64,000 bases of DNA from Clostridia bacterium (GTDB taxonomy: Bacteria; Bacillota; Clostridia; Oscillospirales; Acutalibacteraceae), in contig JAFQKF010000003.1 of NCBI GenBank assembly GCA_017397105.1, forward strand, positions 1 to 64,000. Direction: 5' to 3'. Both the position numbers and the translations under genes were made by a program. The number at the start of each line of letters is the position of its first letter. Position 1 is the stretch's first letter. The notes below the pieces were generated by a model that was given only the letters and a program-made list of their open reading frames with translations, had not been told where the DNA came from and searched no databases. Shown here one piece after another: positions 1-8,216 of the stretch.

Positions 1-4
1 CGCA

Positions 5-144
5 GTTTTGAAAGAGCAGATTTTTGTCACAGCAAGGCGAAAATCTGCAGGAATACGAGGTTATTCCAAAGGTTTTTAACGCAGCTGTGGCGGAAAGTTG
101 CCTTTCAAAACCGTATGGAGTTCGAATGTAGTCACTCTAAACTA
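5..144 (+). ncRNA. candidate structured RNA with pseudoknot potential (unidentified, 5' end outside window)
   Basis: No convincing protein reads through here, but the sequence holds several mutually consistent helices. Bases 5-14 pair perfectly with 102-111 (10 bp closing stem). Bases 16-24 pair with 40-48 (9 bp). Bases 50-55 pair with 62-67 (6 bp). The loop of the second stem (26-33) can pair with 84-91 (8 bp, one G-U), which crosses that stem and would make a pseudoknot. A strong intrinsic terminator follows at 145-179 on the same strand, so the plus strand is the likely transcript. I cannot match it to a named RNA family. It could also be a repeat or the 3' end of a longer RNA. Confidence 0.45.
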
Positions 145-179
145 AACAGCAGCATCTTTAACGGATGCTGCTGTTTTTA
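145..179 (+). terminator. intrinsic terminator
   Basis: A perfect 12-bp stem (145-156 with 164-175) around a 7-base loop is followed by a run of T on the plus strand. It would end the structured plus-strand transcript to its left. On the minus strand it lies just after the glycosidase gene ending at 189, where its T-run is weaker, so it may serve both. Confidence 0.8.
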
Positions 180-188
180 TATCGTATT

Positions 189-2708
189 CTATTTTACGGT
201 TTCGTTCACCGTAAAGCCCGAAATCCTCGGTGCGCAAGGCGTTTTCCCGTTGAACGATACACTGCCGTCATTGGTAAACTCAATCAGATTTTCACCGTCT
301 GAGAGTTCAACATCAACCGTAACGGTTTTAAAGGTATCCCAACTGTAGGTATTGCGGCACCACACGTTATGCGTTTTTCCGTTTACGGTAACGGTAATAA
401 ACCGCTCAATCAAATCAACGTTGTAGGCGTGCACTCCGCCCTCATCGTTATTGGAATAAGTAATTGTGATACGGTAGCTGCCTTCATTTTCAACGTTCAC
501 TCTTGCGCAAGCCTTGCCCGAATCAGCATCAATACCGTCAACACTGCCGTTATTGATGAAAGCCCCGTCGGAAAGCTGCATATCCGCAGCCGATACGGTT
601 ATATCCGTTTTACCGGCTTCACACCTTGAAATTACACACTCTGTAACATTCTTGTTCTTAAAGTCAATATAATTAAGACCCCTGCGAAGATAAACACACG
701 CTTTTCCGCCCTGTGTGGCGCCGTATGCCGAATCTACGGTAAACACAGCAGATTCATCAGCCGCAAGGCAATAATATCCGTCCTCGGGCGCTACGGCAAG
801 AAATGAGGCGATACCGCTTACGCTTCTGTCAGCATCGGGCAAAACAGTTATCTCTTGCGTTTTCAGCGCAGGCTTCACAAGCAGACTGTCAACCACAAAG
901 GTGCCTTTAAGATGCGCAAGCTTCAGCGTGTGGATCCCTTTTTCAAAATACCCGCTTACAACGTATTTATCCGTATACTCACTTTTGACGGTATTGGGGA
1001 AACTGATCTGAGCTTCAACCGAATCAAGAGTCATAAGCGCAAGGGTATGTGTACGGTCATCGGGCACTCTGCCGTCGTTTGAATTACCGAAAATTATACT
1101 CAAATCATATTCTCCGCTTTCAGGAATGTCGAAAGAAATCTCTACCGCATCCCCTGCCCTTTCAAGACCGCCGACCATTCCGCTCTGAAGCCCCGTGGTG
1201 GCATAAGCGCTGTCATAGGTATAAGAATAGCCGTAGATTGTTCCCTCTTCAAATTCATAGCGGACGGGAAGATTTGTATTTACAAAGCTCCTCTCTTCGC
1301 CCTGCGACGGAGTAACCGTGACATGATACACGGCTGTGGGATCCATGGAATCAAGCCTGATTTTCAACCTGCCGAACAAAGAAACCTTATCTGTATATTC
1401 CTTCACGGTAACGGGCTCATACACCGCACCGCTCAATCCCTCATAATATACGGCTTCAATCTTAACGTCCACCTTGCCGTTTTTGAAAGGTGCAGAGTTA
1501 AGATTCTTAACCACAATATTTGATGCATAGTCACTTGCACCGCAGAGAATATTGATTTTTTCCTGATCATACGAAATCGAACCCAGACCCGTAAGACGGG
1601 AATAATGGAATTTATCCCTGTTATATTTGATAACGTTTGCGAAATCGGCGTGAAGCACGTCAACGGTTCTCAGTTTAAGCCGCTCGCCCTCCATATCGGC
1701 ATACCAGCGGTAAAGCCACCAGTTGGAGTTGGGTGTGTTATTATCCGCCGCTGTATCGCAAAGATTATTTGCAAGGCGCCAGTAAGCAACGTTTGCATAA
1801 ACTCCGGATTCTTCAATTTTAACCATGTATTTCAGCATATCAGAGGGTGCGCCGCATTCCTGCATCGTGCCATATTCGGTTATTATAACAGGAAGCTCCG
1901 AAATTGAAAGCTCACGCTCCATAGAACGGTATTCATCCACGTGATCCTGCCAGTAAAGCGACGAAGTATCCGAAAGCTCGTGATAAATCATAACCTCGGG
2001 CACGCAAGAGTTCTTCTTGCAGTAATCAAGAAACTCGTAGATTTCATCATAGCTGTAATCACAGTAGCCGGGGCCGCCTATCAGCGCATCGGGGAAGATG
2101 CTTTTTATTACGTTGTACGTTTCTTTCCACGCCTCGTAAAACCTCATACGGGCCGCTTCATCAAACATATACCACGTGCCGTCTTCACTTTCCGTGCCGA
2201 ACCACACGGCATTGTCGCATTCATTATAAGGACAGAAAACAAGCCTGTCCGCATAATCCTTTTCGCAAAGAGCACTGACCTTTTCACGCACACGGGGCAG
2301 AAAATCCTGCCTCATAAACTCCATGCAGTCATAATTTCCGGCCTTACGCAGCTGCGCAATCTCCTCTGCGCAGTAATACCACGTATCGTAGGCATCCTGA
2401 AGATAAACCACTATGTAATCACAGTTTTCAAGCTGAGGCGAAGCGTGGTCAACATCACCGATAGGATGCTGCAGACCGCCGATAACCTTCTGCGAAACGC
2501 TTGAAATATCTATGCTTTCAACCACATTAGGGTCAGGCACTCCGCTTTCGGCAATGCCGTAAAGATAACCCGTTGCCCTCGTTGAAATCTCACCGCAGGT
2601 TTCAGCGGCATCAAACTCAAGAGTCGGCACAAACGCATAAGGCAGACCATGAAGAGCCAAGGAAACGGCAGTAATGAAACCGATAATATAATTTATAACC
2701 TTTTGCAT
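189..2708 (-). CDS. secreted or membrane-anchored clan GH-A glycoside hydrolase with CBM6/35-like modules
   Basis: This 839-residue protein probably hydrolyses plant or host glycans at the cell surface. The first ~27 residues form a hydrophobic signal or anchor segment. The catalytic part (~35-370) resembles GH39-like TIM barrels: YNEC at 161-164 fits the acid/base glutamate (E163), and ITEYG at 276-280 fits the nucleophile (E278). A beta-rich linker follows. Two modules with the look of CBM6/CBM35 jelly rolls come next, at about 480-640 and 700-839, both with the symmetric 'GEYDLSI/GSYRITI' type strand. The ATG start has AGGAGAG just upstream. It lies 54 bases downstream of an oxidoreductase gene and is probably co-transcribed with it. 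The exact GH family and substrate cannot be set from sequence alone. Confidence 0.7.
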   Translation of the reverse strand: MQKVINYIIGFITAVSLALHGLPYAFVPTLEFDAAETCGEISTRATGYLYGIAESGVPDPNVVESIDISSVSQKVIGGLQHPIGDVDHASPQLENCDYIVVYLQDAYDTWYYCAEEIAQLRKAGNYDCMEFMRQDFLPRVREKVSALCEKDYADRLVFCPYNECDNAVWFGTESEDGTWYMFDEAARMRFYEAWKETYNVIKSIFPDALIGGPGYCDYSYDEIYEFLDYCKKNSCVPEVMIYHELSDTSSLYWQDHVDEYRSMERELSISELPVIITEYGTMQECGAPSDMLKYMVKIEESGVYANVAYWRLANNLCDTAADNNTPNSNWWLYRWYADMEGERLKLRTVDVLHADFANVIKYNRDKFHYSRLTGLGSISYDQEKINILCGASDYASNIVVKNLNSAPFKNGKVDVKIEAVYYEGLSGAVYEPVTVKEYTDKVSLFGRLKIRLDSMDPTAVYHVTVTPSQGEERSFVNTNLPVRYEFEEGTIYGYSYTYDSAYATTGLQSGMVGGLERAGDAVEISFDIPESGEYDLSIIFGNSNDGRVPDDRTHTLALMTLDSVEAQISFPNTVKSEYTDKYVVSGYFEKGIHTLKLAHLKGTFVVDSLLVKPALKTQEITVLPDADRSVSGIASFLAVAPEDGYYCLAADESAVFTVDSAYGATQGGKACVYLRRGLNYIDFKNKNVTECVISRCEAGKTDITVSAADMQLSDGAFINNGSVDGIDADSGKACARVNVENEGSYRITITYSNNDEGGVHAYNVDLIERFITVTVNGKTHNVWCRNTYSWDTFKTVTVDVELSDGENLIEFTNDGSVSFNGKTPCAPRISGFTVNETVK

Positions 2709-2727
2709 TTTCTCTCCTAAAGCACAG

Positions 2728-2752
2728 TACCCCCGACGGTAAGTCGGGGGTA
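2728..2752 (-). other. intercistronic hairpin
   Basis: A perfect 10-bp GC-rich stem (2728-2737 with 2743-2752) sits between the dehydrogenase and glycosidase genes. No T-run follows on either strand, so it looks more like an mRNA-processing or stability hairpin than a terminator. It may set unequal expression of the two genes. Confidence 0.5.
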
Positions 2753-2762
2753 TGGATTAAAA

Positions 2763-3869
2763 TTATTTCTCCCAGGGGAAAACGTACTGAGTAAGACCGA
2801 GAGCGTCGCGCACTTCAACAATTTCCTGCTGAACAGCCTCATTGATGGGAACGCCTGAATCCTTTCTTTCCTGCCATACAAGCCACTCTTTTTCGCCTGC
2901 GGTGTAGATTCTTTCAGCGTCGGGAGCCTTCTGCGAAGCTCTGAGAGCACGGCAGATATCGCCTGCAGTTTTTCTGAATTCGTCCTCACCCATGAAAGCG
3001 TTAGTGTCAATAGCAATAAAGAAGTGACCAAGGTGATAGGGAACCTTCTTACCGTCCTGAATACCGGTAAGCATCTTAAGGTAATTACCCTGAGCAAGAG
3101 CTGCGGAAAGAATTTCAACTACCGTTGCATAGCTGTAGCCCTTATAGCCTGCAAGCTCTTCACCGATTCCGCCAAGAGGAGCAAGAGCGGCTTCGCCTGT
3201 GTTAAGCTCAACAAGGATTTCATCGGTATTGGTTTTTGCCTTACCGTCTCTGCCGATTACCATGCCTGCAGGAGTTTCCTTGCCGATTCTTGAATAATAC
3301 TCAAGCTTACCTCTCTGAGTAATGGAGGTAGCGCAGTCAATTACAAAGGGGAATTCCTCATCAGTGGGAAGGCCGATGGTGAGAGGGTTGGTACCGAGCA
3401 TATTCTCTACGCCGAAGGTAGGAGCGATTGAGGGACGGGCATTAGTGCCTGTGATACCGATAAGGCCCTGCTTAGTGCACATGGTTGAATAATAGCCTGC
3501 AATACCGTAATGGCAGGAGTTGCGAACAGCTACCATGCCCATACCGTATTTCTTTGCCTTTTCAATTGCCATGCTCATTGCCTTATAGCCGATAACCTGA
3601 CCCATACCGTCATGACCGTCAACAACAGCGGTAGTGGGGGTTTCTTTAACGATTTCAAAATTGGTTACGGGATTCTGGATTCCGATGTTGATTCTGTCAA
3701 TATAAATGGGCTTGAAACGGTTAACGCCGTGGGATTCAATGCCTCTTCTGTCTGACTCAAGAAGAACGTCAGTGCAAATCTTGGCATCTTCCTCAGGAAC
3801 ACCTACGCCTACAAAAGCATCTGTAACAAAAGATGCAATTGTTTTCCAATCAACAATACACTTTGCCAT
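2763..3869 (-). CDS. malate/L-lactate dehydrogenase-type oxidoreductase (Ldh_2 family)
   Basis: This 368-residue cytoplasmic protein belongs to the NAD(P)H-dependent Ldh_2/MDH family (YlbC, AllD, YiaK, ComC relatives), which reduces 2-oxoacids or the keto groups of sugar acids. Visible family hallmarks are SHGVNR with H47, the conserved histidine region SCHYGIAGYYS with H120, GTNPLTIGLP near 159-168 and the IDCATS strand near 177. Length is normal for the family. The ATG start has a strong GGAGGAG site. A SigA-type promoter lies directly upstream and the glycosidase gene lies directly downstream, so a role in handling a released sugar or uronic acid derivative is possible but is inference. 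The substrate cannot be read from sequence. Confidence 0.8.
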   Translation of the reverse strand: MAKCIVDWKTIASFVTDAFVGVGVPEEDAKICTDVLLESDRRGIESHGVNRFKPIYIDRINIGIQNPVTNFEIVKETPTTAVVDGHDGMGQVIGYKAMSMAIEKAKKYGMGMVAVRNSCHYGIAGYYSTMCTKQGLIGITGTNARPSIAPTFGVENMLGTNPLTIGLPTDEEFPFVIDCATSITQRGKLEYYSRIGKETPAGMVIGRDGKAKTNTDEILVELNTGEAALAPLGGIGEELAGYKGYSYATVVEILSAALAQGNYLKMLTGIQDGKKVPYHLGHFFIAIDTNAFMGEDEFRKTAGDICRALRASQKAPDAERIYTAGEKEWLVWQERKDSGVPINEAVQQEIVEVRDALGLTQYVFPWEK

Positions 3870-3904
3870 AATATCTCCTCCGATAGAAAAAATTTACAGG
3901 TAAT

Positions 3905-3933
3905 AGTATAACACCGTCATCCCTCAATATCAA
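3905..3933 (-). promoter_or_regulatory. SigA-type promoter for the Ldh_2 gene
   Basis: TTGATA (3928-3933) and TATACT (3905-3910) are spaced by 17 bases on the minus strand, about 35 bases before the start codon. The -35 box lies in the loop of the hairpin that follows the acyl-CoA synthetase gene. Confidence 0.7.
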
Positions 3934-3945
3934 GGAATGACGGTG
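3912..3945 (-). terminator. hairpin terminator after the acyl-CoA synthetase gene
   Basis: A 13-bp stem (3912-3924 with 3933-3945) pairs fully on minus-strand RNA, with one position as a G-U pair. An A-rich tract precedes it and only a short weak T stretch follows, so termination may be partial. It overlaps the promoter of the next gene. Confidence 0.55.
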
Positions 3946-3962
3946 AATTTTTTTAAATATTT

Positions 3963-5606
3963 TTATTTCTTGTTGGCATTTCTTACGATTTTGAGAGTTG
4001 TGGTCTTGGGGAATTCGGTATCTCTGATTCTGGTAACCTGAACCTGCTTGAAGGAAGGCATGGAATCATTGAACTTGCGAACGTCATCCTTGAGTCTGTT
4101 TCTTGCATCGGGATAATCCTCTTCGTTAAGGAAGAACTCAGCAACGATACGGTTATCCTCCTGGTATACAAGAACTTCCGCAACGTAATCGATGCGATAA
4201 AGCTTATCTTCAAGCTCTTCGGGGGAAATATTCTTACCGTTGGAAAGAACAATGAGATTCTTCTTTCTTCCTACGAAGAAGAGGAAACCGTCCTCATCAA
4301 TTCTGCCGTAGTCGCCGGTCTTGAACCAATCGCCGTCAAAGCACTCGGCGGTTGCTTCGGGGTCTTTATAGTAACCCTGCATAACGTTGGTACCTCTTAC
4401 GTAGATTTCACCAACACCGAATTCGTCAGGGTCAACAATCTTGATTTCGTTACAGGGAAGAGGCTTACCTACGCTACCGATTTTATAATCGTCAAGTCTG
4501 TTGCAGGTAACGGCGGGAGAGCACTCCGTTGTGCCGTAGCCGTTGATAATCTGAATACCGAAATCATACATACCGATTTCATGCTTGGGGTCAAGGTTTG
4601 CGCCGCCGCAAACGATCATTTCAAGCTCACCGCCGAGATTGTCAATGATGGTCTTGAAAAGCTTGCGTCTTACGTCAATACCGAACTTCATAAGGGTTTT
4701 GCTGATTTTAAGACCCTTGATAAGAACTTCTTCTCTGCCGGTTCTTCTTGCCGTTTTCCAGATTTTATCATAAATGGTTTCAACAACAAGCGGAACAGCG
4801 GAGAAATTCTGGGGATGGTACTTCTGCATATCGCCCTGGATATTCTTAAGACCGTCGCAAATATAGCCCCACTCTGCAAGGATATAGCCTGAGAAAAGAG
4901 CGCCTACCCAGCAGAAAGTATGGTTAAGAGGAAGGAAACCGATAGCGTGACCGCCTTCCATTACACGGCAGGATGCAACGGCATCGGATGCAACGTTGTT
5001 ATGAGAAAGCATAACGCCCTTGCTGACTCCCGTTGTGCCCGAGGTGTAAACGATGCATGCAAGATCATCGGGGTTTACTACTGCATCAATGCAAGCGGTG
5101 TTGCCGGATGCAATAGCCTGCTTACCAATCTTCTTATATTCGGGGAAGTCTGAAATACAGAAAAATTCCTTAACAGTGTTACCTTCGGCAACCTTAACAG
5201 CCTCGGCAACCGCTGCACACTTATCTGAATAAACAAGCGCATCGCACTCGCCTCTTACAAGCTGACTTACGAGATCTTCAACAGAAAGCTTGATATCCAT
5301 GGGAACGGAGATATTGCCGCCGATAAGCGTTGCATAGTAAGCAACAATCCACTCATAGGAGTTTTCAGCAATGATTGCAATCTTCTTATGACCGTCCATG
5401 CCCTTGATGTAATAGTAAGTACCGAGAGCGGTAATTTCGTCCCACGTCTGATTAAAGGTACGGGTATCTTCCTTTTTGTTTGCGTCAAGGAAAGCGAACT
5501 GTTTTTTATCGCCGCCCTTTTTGGTGCCGTAGATAATAATTTCTTTGAGGGTTTTCAAATCGGGAACATCGTTTACAAAGCCGTTTTTGTTCTTCCTTTT
5601 TTTCAT
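3963..5606 (-). CDS. AMP-dependent acyl-CoA synthetase/ligase (long-chain fatty acid type)
   Basis: This 547-residue enzyme of the ANL superfamily activates a carboxylic acid as acyl-AMP and then transfers it to CoA. The core motifs are all present: the P-loop-like YTSGTTGVSKG at 187-197, GYGTTE at 356-361, TGD at 430-432 and the C-terminal lysine region FPKTTTLKI, with K539 as the likely A10 lysine. There is no signal peptide or carrier domain, so it is a free-standing cytoplasmic ligase. Architecture fits long-chain acyl-CoA synthetases (FadD-like), but the acid could also be shorter or aromatic. It has its own promoter at 5640-5668 and appears monocistronic. Confidence 0.8.
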   Translation of the reverse strand: MKKRKNKNGFVNDVPDLKTLKEIIIYGTKKGGDKKQFAFLDANKKEDTRTFNQTWDEITALGTYYYIKGMDGHKKIAIIAENSYEWIVAYYATLIGGNISVPMDIKLSVEDLVSQLVRGECDALVYSDKCAAVAEAVKVAEGNTVKEFFCISDFPEYKKIGKQAIASGNTACIDAVVNPDDLACIVYTSGTTGVSKGVMLSHNNVASDAVASCRVMEGGHAIGFLPLNHTFCWVGALFSGYILAEWGYICDGLKNIQGDMQKYHPQNFSAVPLVVETIYDKIWKTARRTGREEVLIKGLKISKTLMKFGIDVRRKLFKTIIDNLGGELEMIVCGGANLDPKHEIGMYDFGIQIINGYGTTECSPAVTCNRLDDYKIGSVGKPLPCNEIKIVDPDEFGVGEIYVRGTNVMQGYYKDPEATAECFDGDWFKTGDYGRIDEDGFLFFVGRKKNLIVLSNGKNISPEELEDKLYRIDYVAEVLVYQEDNRIVAEFFLNEEDYPDARNRLKDDVRKFNDSMPSFKQVQVTRIRDTEFPKTTTLKIVRNANKK

Positions 5607-5639
5607 ACTTCTTATACCTCTTTATATTTTTGCCATGCA

Positions 5640-5668
5640 ATGATATCACAAGAGGTTTCTTTTTTCAA
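5640..5668 (-). promoter_or_regulatory. SigA-type promoter (acyl-CoA synthetase)
   Basis: TTGAAA (5663-5668) and TATCAT (5640-5645) are 17 bases apart on the minus strand, with a TGA extended -10 triplet. The predicted leader is about 27 bases. Confidence 0.65.
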
Positions 5669-5766
5669 CAAAATAATTAAATAATTAAGGAAGTCTTAAG
5701 AAATGAAAATCTATCGCAATATTCACAAAAGAGAATGCTCGGTTTTGGTAAATTCAACCAAGTGTT

Positions 5767-7299
5767 TTACGAATCCACAACGGGAATCAACAGCATTTTT
5801 GAACACGGAACAAACTCACCCTCAAGCGAATTTTCCTCCATGACCGCCTTCACGGTGGTATTGTAGCGTTTTGCAATATTCCACACGCTTTCCTCTGCAT
5901 CGCTGAAATATACGGTAAGCGCCGCCGCTCTTTTATTTTGCGAAGCTTCTCCGGTTTCAACGCAAGAAACGTACTTTTCAATATTGAGTGAATAAACGTC
6001 TGCATCTATAAGCATTTCTGTTTTAATTTCAAGCCCTGAATCGGCAGTAACTGCGCACGAGCAATTCAGGATTTTAACACAGGTATTTGTTCTTATTCTC
6101 ATTACCGAGCCCGATATCGGGTGTTTATGTTCAAAATCAATCTGCTTGCTTACAAAGCCGTATTCACCCTGCATATCTCTGAAAATCACACTGCATTCAT
6201 AGCTTCCCGATACAACGCAGAAGCCCTCTTTAAGATTTGCCGTGCATACCGGACGTGAGCACCAGACGGCGAGAACGGCATCCGGCTGCGTTGACGGCGA
6301 ATCCACCGTTGATTTGCTCAAAAAAGTTTCGCTGTAAGAATCAACAGGCTCACACAGTTCAATGCTTTTTGTTTCGCATTTAAGCTCCCGGCACGTGGAA
6401 TATGCATCCTCCACAAGAGTAATGTCCGCTTTTCTGCACGATGAAAGCTTTGCCTGAACGTTAACCATTATATCGAGCAGCTTCATCTCTCCCGAAGAAT
6501 CAACCTTGGGTAACGCTTCCGCTCCCGCCACCGTCAGGTCAAGCCTGCTTATGCAATCCTCCGAAAGCCCCTCCATCTCAAGAATCTGACTTACAGGCAT
6601 ACTATGCTCATAGCGTTCAACGGTGGAATTCTCGCTAAGGTAATAAACGTGAATATCCAACGTGCCCTTAACAAGCATTTTATTGGTTATCACCCTTATA
6701 TCATCACCTACGGCAATTGCGTGGATATTGAGGATTTTTGAAACGCAAGGCTTTTCGGCAGGAAGCTCCACCACCTCGCTCATAGGGAATACCCTTACCG
6801 CTTTACCGACAATATCAACGGTTTTGCATTTTTTACATTTGCACTGAATCCCCTCACCCTGCGCAAAGCTCAGTATACTCTCGGTGCGGCGTTTATCCGC
6901 CCTGAAGGAGCAGGCAAGAGATGCGTGTACGTTTATTCTTCTGGGGCTTATTGCCCTGCAATTCACGTAGTCCGTTTTGATATTGACACTCACGGCACAG
7001 CTTTCATCTACCGATGAATTCTCAATATATTTCTGAAACGGGCACTCCTGCTCGTAGGCATTGATTTTATCTTCACTGTCAACATAAATTATCTTTACTG
7101 TAGCTGAGGCATCACAGGTTACCCTGCCCCTGGCAACACTCACGGAATTCGCTGATGCGACCGCGCTGCACCTGAGTATTCTTTTGATATCGCTGCAATA
7201 ATCAGGCAAAGAAATATCGGCATCCACGCTTTGCTCAGCAATGCAATCGAGCACGGTTTCGCAAAATCCAAGCCTGTCGTTTTTTGTTTCAAAATTCAT
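5767..7299 (-). CDS. sipL: SipL-like spore protein (DUF3794/SPOCS repeats plus C-terminal LysM)
   Basis: This 510-residue protein resembles Clostridioides difficile SipL, which joins SpoIVA at the forespore surface to assemble the spore coat. It has tandem SPOCS (DUF3794) segments; the first is recognisable at residues 1-90 by LPDYCSDIKRILRC, and a second set lies around 170-440. A LysM domain occupies the last ~45 residues. It has no signal peptide, as expected for a mother-cell protein. An in-frame ATG six codons upstream overlaps the AAGGAGAG site that properly serves the ATG at 7299, so the downstream start is chosen. I see no clear SigE promoter. Confidence 0.8.
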   Translation of the reverse strand: MNFETKNDRLGFCETVLDCIAEQSVDADISLPDYCSDIKRILRCSAVASANSVSVARGRVTCDASATVKIIYVDSEDKINAYEQECPFQKYIENSSVDESCAVSVNIKTDYVNCRAISPRRINVHASLACSFRADKRRTESILSFAQGEGIQCKCKKCKTVDIVGKAVRVFPMSEVVELPAEKPCVSKILNIHAIAVGDDIRVITNKMLVKGTLDIHVYYLSENSTVERYEHSMPVSQILEMEGLSEDCISRLDLTVAGAEALPKVDSSGEMKLLDIMVNVQAKLSSCRKADITLVEDAYSTCRELKCETKSIELCEPVDSYSETFLSKSTVDSPSTQPDAVLAVWCSRPVCTANLKEGFCVVSGSYECSVIFRDMQGEYGFVSKQIDFEHKHPISGSVMRIRTNTCVKILNCSCAVTADSGLEIKTEMLIDADVYSLNIEKYVSCVETGEASQNKRAAALTVYFSDAEESVWNIAKRYNTTVKAVMEENSLEGEFVPCSKMLLIPVVDS

Positions 7300-7356
7300 A
7301 GTTTTCTCTCCTTGCAAAATTCTTCAACACATTTATATTCACACCATGTCCCGGTT

Positions 7357-7386
7357 ATGACATCAATTCAGACGGGTGCATATAAT
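7357..7386 (+). promoter_or_regulatory. promoter for the diiron protein gene
   Basis: A perfect TATAAT box (7381-7386) has a weaker -35 match, ATGACA (7357-7362), 18 bases upstream. It is divergent from the sipL-like gene. Confidence 0.5.
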
Positions 7387-7407
7387 AAAGCGGAGGTGTT
7401 ATCCTGA

Positions 7408-7827
7408 ATGGAAAAAAATAAATATATCCTTACACCCGCACTGCTTTGTGAGCTGATTAATGAAAAGCAGGAATCAGCGCAGCTGTATCAGCAGCTAAGC
7501 GAGGACTCTCCCGATGCGCAGGCAAGAGCAATAACGGAAAAGCTCAGGGATGACGAAATACGCCATTATATTCTCCTCACAGAGCTTTTCACCCTTCTTT
7601 TCAGATGCAAGCCGAAGCAAATGAGCGTTGCCCGCTCCGTATATACTTCGTTTGAATCCGGGCTTAAATATGCAATATCACGCGAGCTTGAAAGCTTCAC
7701 TGATTACCGCAATTTTTACCTGAGCAACAAAAACCAGAACGTTAAAGAAACTCTGTTTGAGCTGATGACGGATGAGTTTTCTCACTGCGCATGGGGGAAT
7801 ATGCTTTTATGTTGTATAAAAAAATAA
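7408..7827 (+). CDS. small ferritin-like diiron-fold protein
   Basis: This 139-residue all-helical protein carries the ferritin-like ligand set in order: E22, E50 with H53 (ExxH), E95, and E123 with H126 (ExxH). That is the four-helix-bundle pattern of rubrerythrin, ferritin-like coat and oxidase proteins, so it should bind two metal ions. It lacks a rubredoxin domain and a signal peptide. GGAGGT lies 10 bases before the ATG. It sits divergently next to the sipL-like gene, so a role in sporulation or oxidative stress is possible but is inference. The precise family is not recognised. Confidence 0.6.
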   Translation: MEKNKYILTPALLCELINEKQESAQLYQQLSEDSPDAQARAITEKLRDDEIRHYILLTELFTLLFRCKPKQMSVARSVYTSFESGLKYAISRELESFTDYRNFYLSNKNQNVKETLFELMTDEFSHCAWGNMLLCCIKK

Positions 7828-7847
7828 AAAAATTTTTATTTTAATAT

Positions 7848-7875
7848 TTACTTTTAAAAATCAATATATTATAAT
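7848..7875 (+). promoter_or_regulatory. promoter for ydbC-like gene
   Basis: TATAAT (7870-7875) with TTTACT (7848-7853) 16 bases upstream, in an AT-rich stretch 44 bases before the start codon. Confidence 0.5.
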
Positions 7876-7918
7876 GCAATAGAGGTATAGAAGATTAATA
7901 GGAAAGGAGATTAAAGCT

Positions 7919-8137
7919 ATGCCGGAATTTACATACGAAATCGTTGAATCCATCGGCGTTCTTTCCGAGAACCCCAAGGGCTGGACAAAAGAGCTCAATC
8001 TCATCAGCTGGAATGGCCGCGAGCCTAAGTATGATATCCGTGAGTGGGCTCCCGACCACGAAAAAATGGGCAAGGGTGTAACTCTCAGCAAGGATGAAAT
8101 GGCAGCACTTCAGGAAGCTGTTAAAAATCTTAAGTAA
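7919..8137 (+). CDS. ydbC: YdbC-like protein, PC4 family ssDNA-binding
   Basis: This 72-residue protein matches the YdbC family of Firmicutes, homologous to the eukaryotic coactivator PC4, whose known members bind single-stranded DNA as dimers. The whole length is the domain: the N-terminal strands contain GVLSENPKGWTKELNLISWN, the middle has EPKYDIREWAPDHEKMGKG, and a short C-terminal helix ends it. The start is set by AAAGGAGA eight bases upstream of the ATG. It is monocistronic between its own promoter and a strong terminator. It may act in replication, repair or transcription. Confidence 0.85.
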   Translation: MPEFTYEIVESIGVLSENPKGWTKELNLISWNGREPKYDIREWAPDHEKMGKGVTLSKDEMAALQEAVKNLK

Positions 8138-8155
8138 TCAGTTGATATCGGTATG

Positions 8156-8184
8156 GATGCTGTGGTTTCCCGCAGCATCTTTTA
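8156..8184 (+). terminator. intrinsic terminator after ydbC-like gene
   Basis: A 10-bp stem (8156-8165 with 8170-8179, one G-U) with a four-base loop is followed by TTTTACTATTT. It lies between the ydbC-like gene and the SGNH hydrolase operon. Because no clear promoter follows it, it could also act as an attenuator for that operon. Confidence 0.75.
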
Positions 8185-8216
8185 CTATTTGTTATCTGAC
8201 AAAGGGAGGAGAACGC

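Noticed and set aside
2..79. Possible C-terminal end of a plus-strand gene entering from the left
   Set aside because: An open frame ends at 79, but the same bases form the helices of the RNA candidate and the peptide matches nothing I know.
115..348. Short plus-strand frame starting in the structured element
   Set aside because: It runs through the terminator hairpin and into the antisense of the glycosidase gene, so it is not a plausible protein.
2717..3118. 133-codon minus-strand frame overlapping the Ldh_2 gene
   Set aside because: Another frame of the same strand inside a well supported gene; low-complexity product rich in Leu, Arg and Ser.
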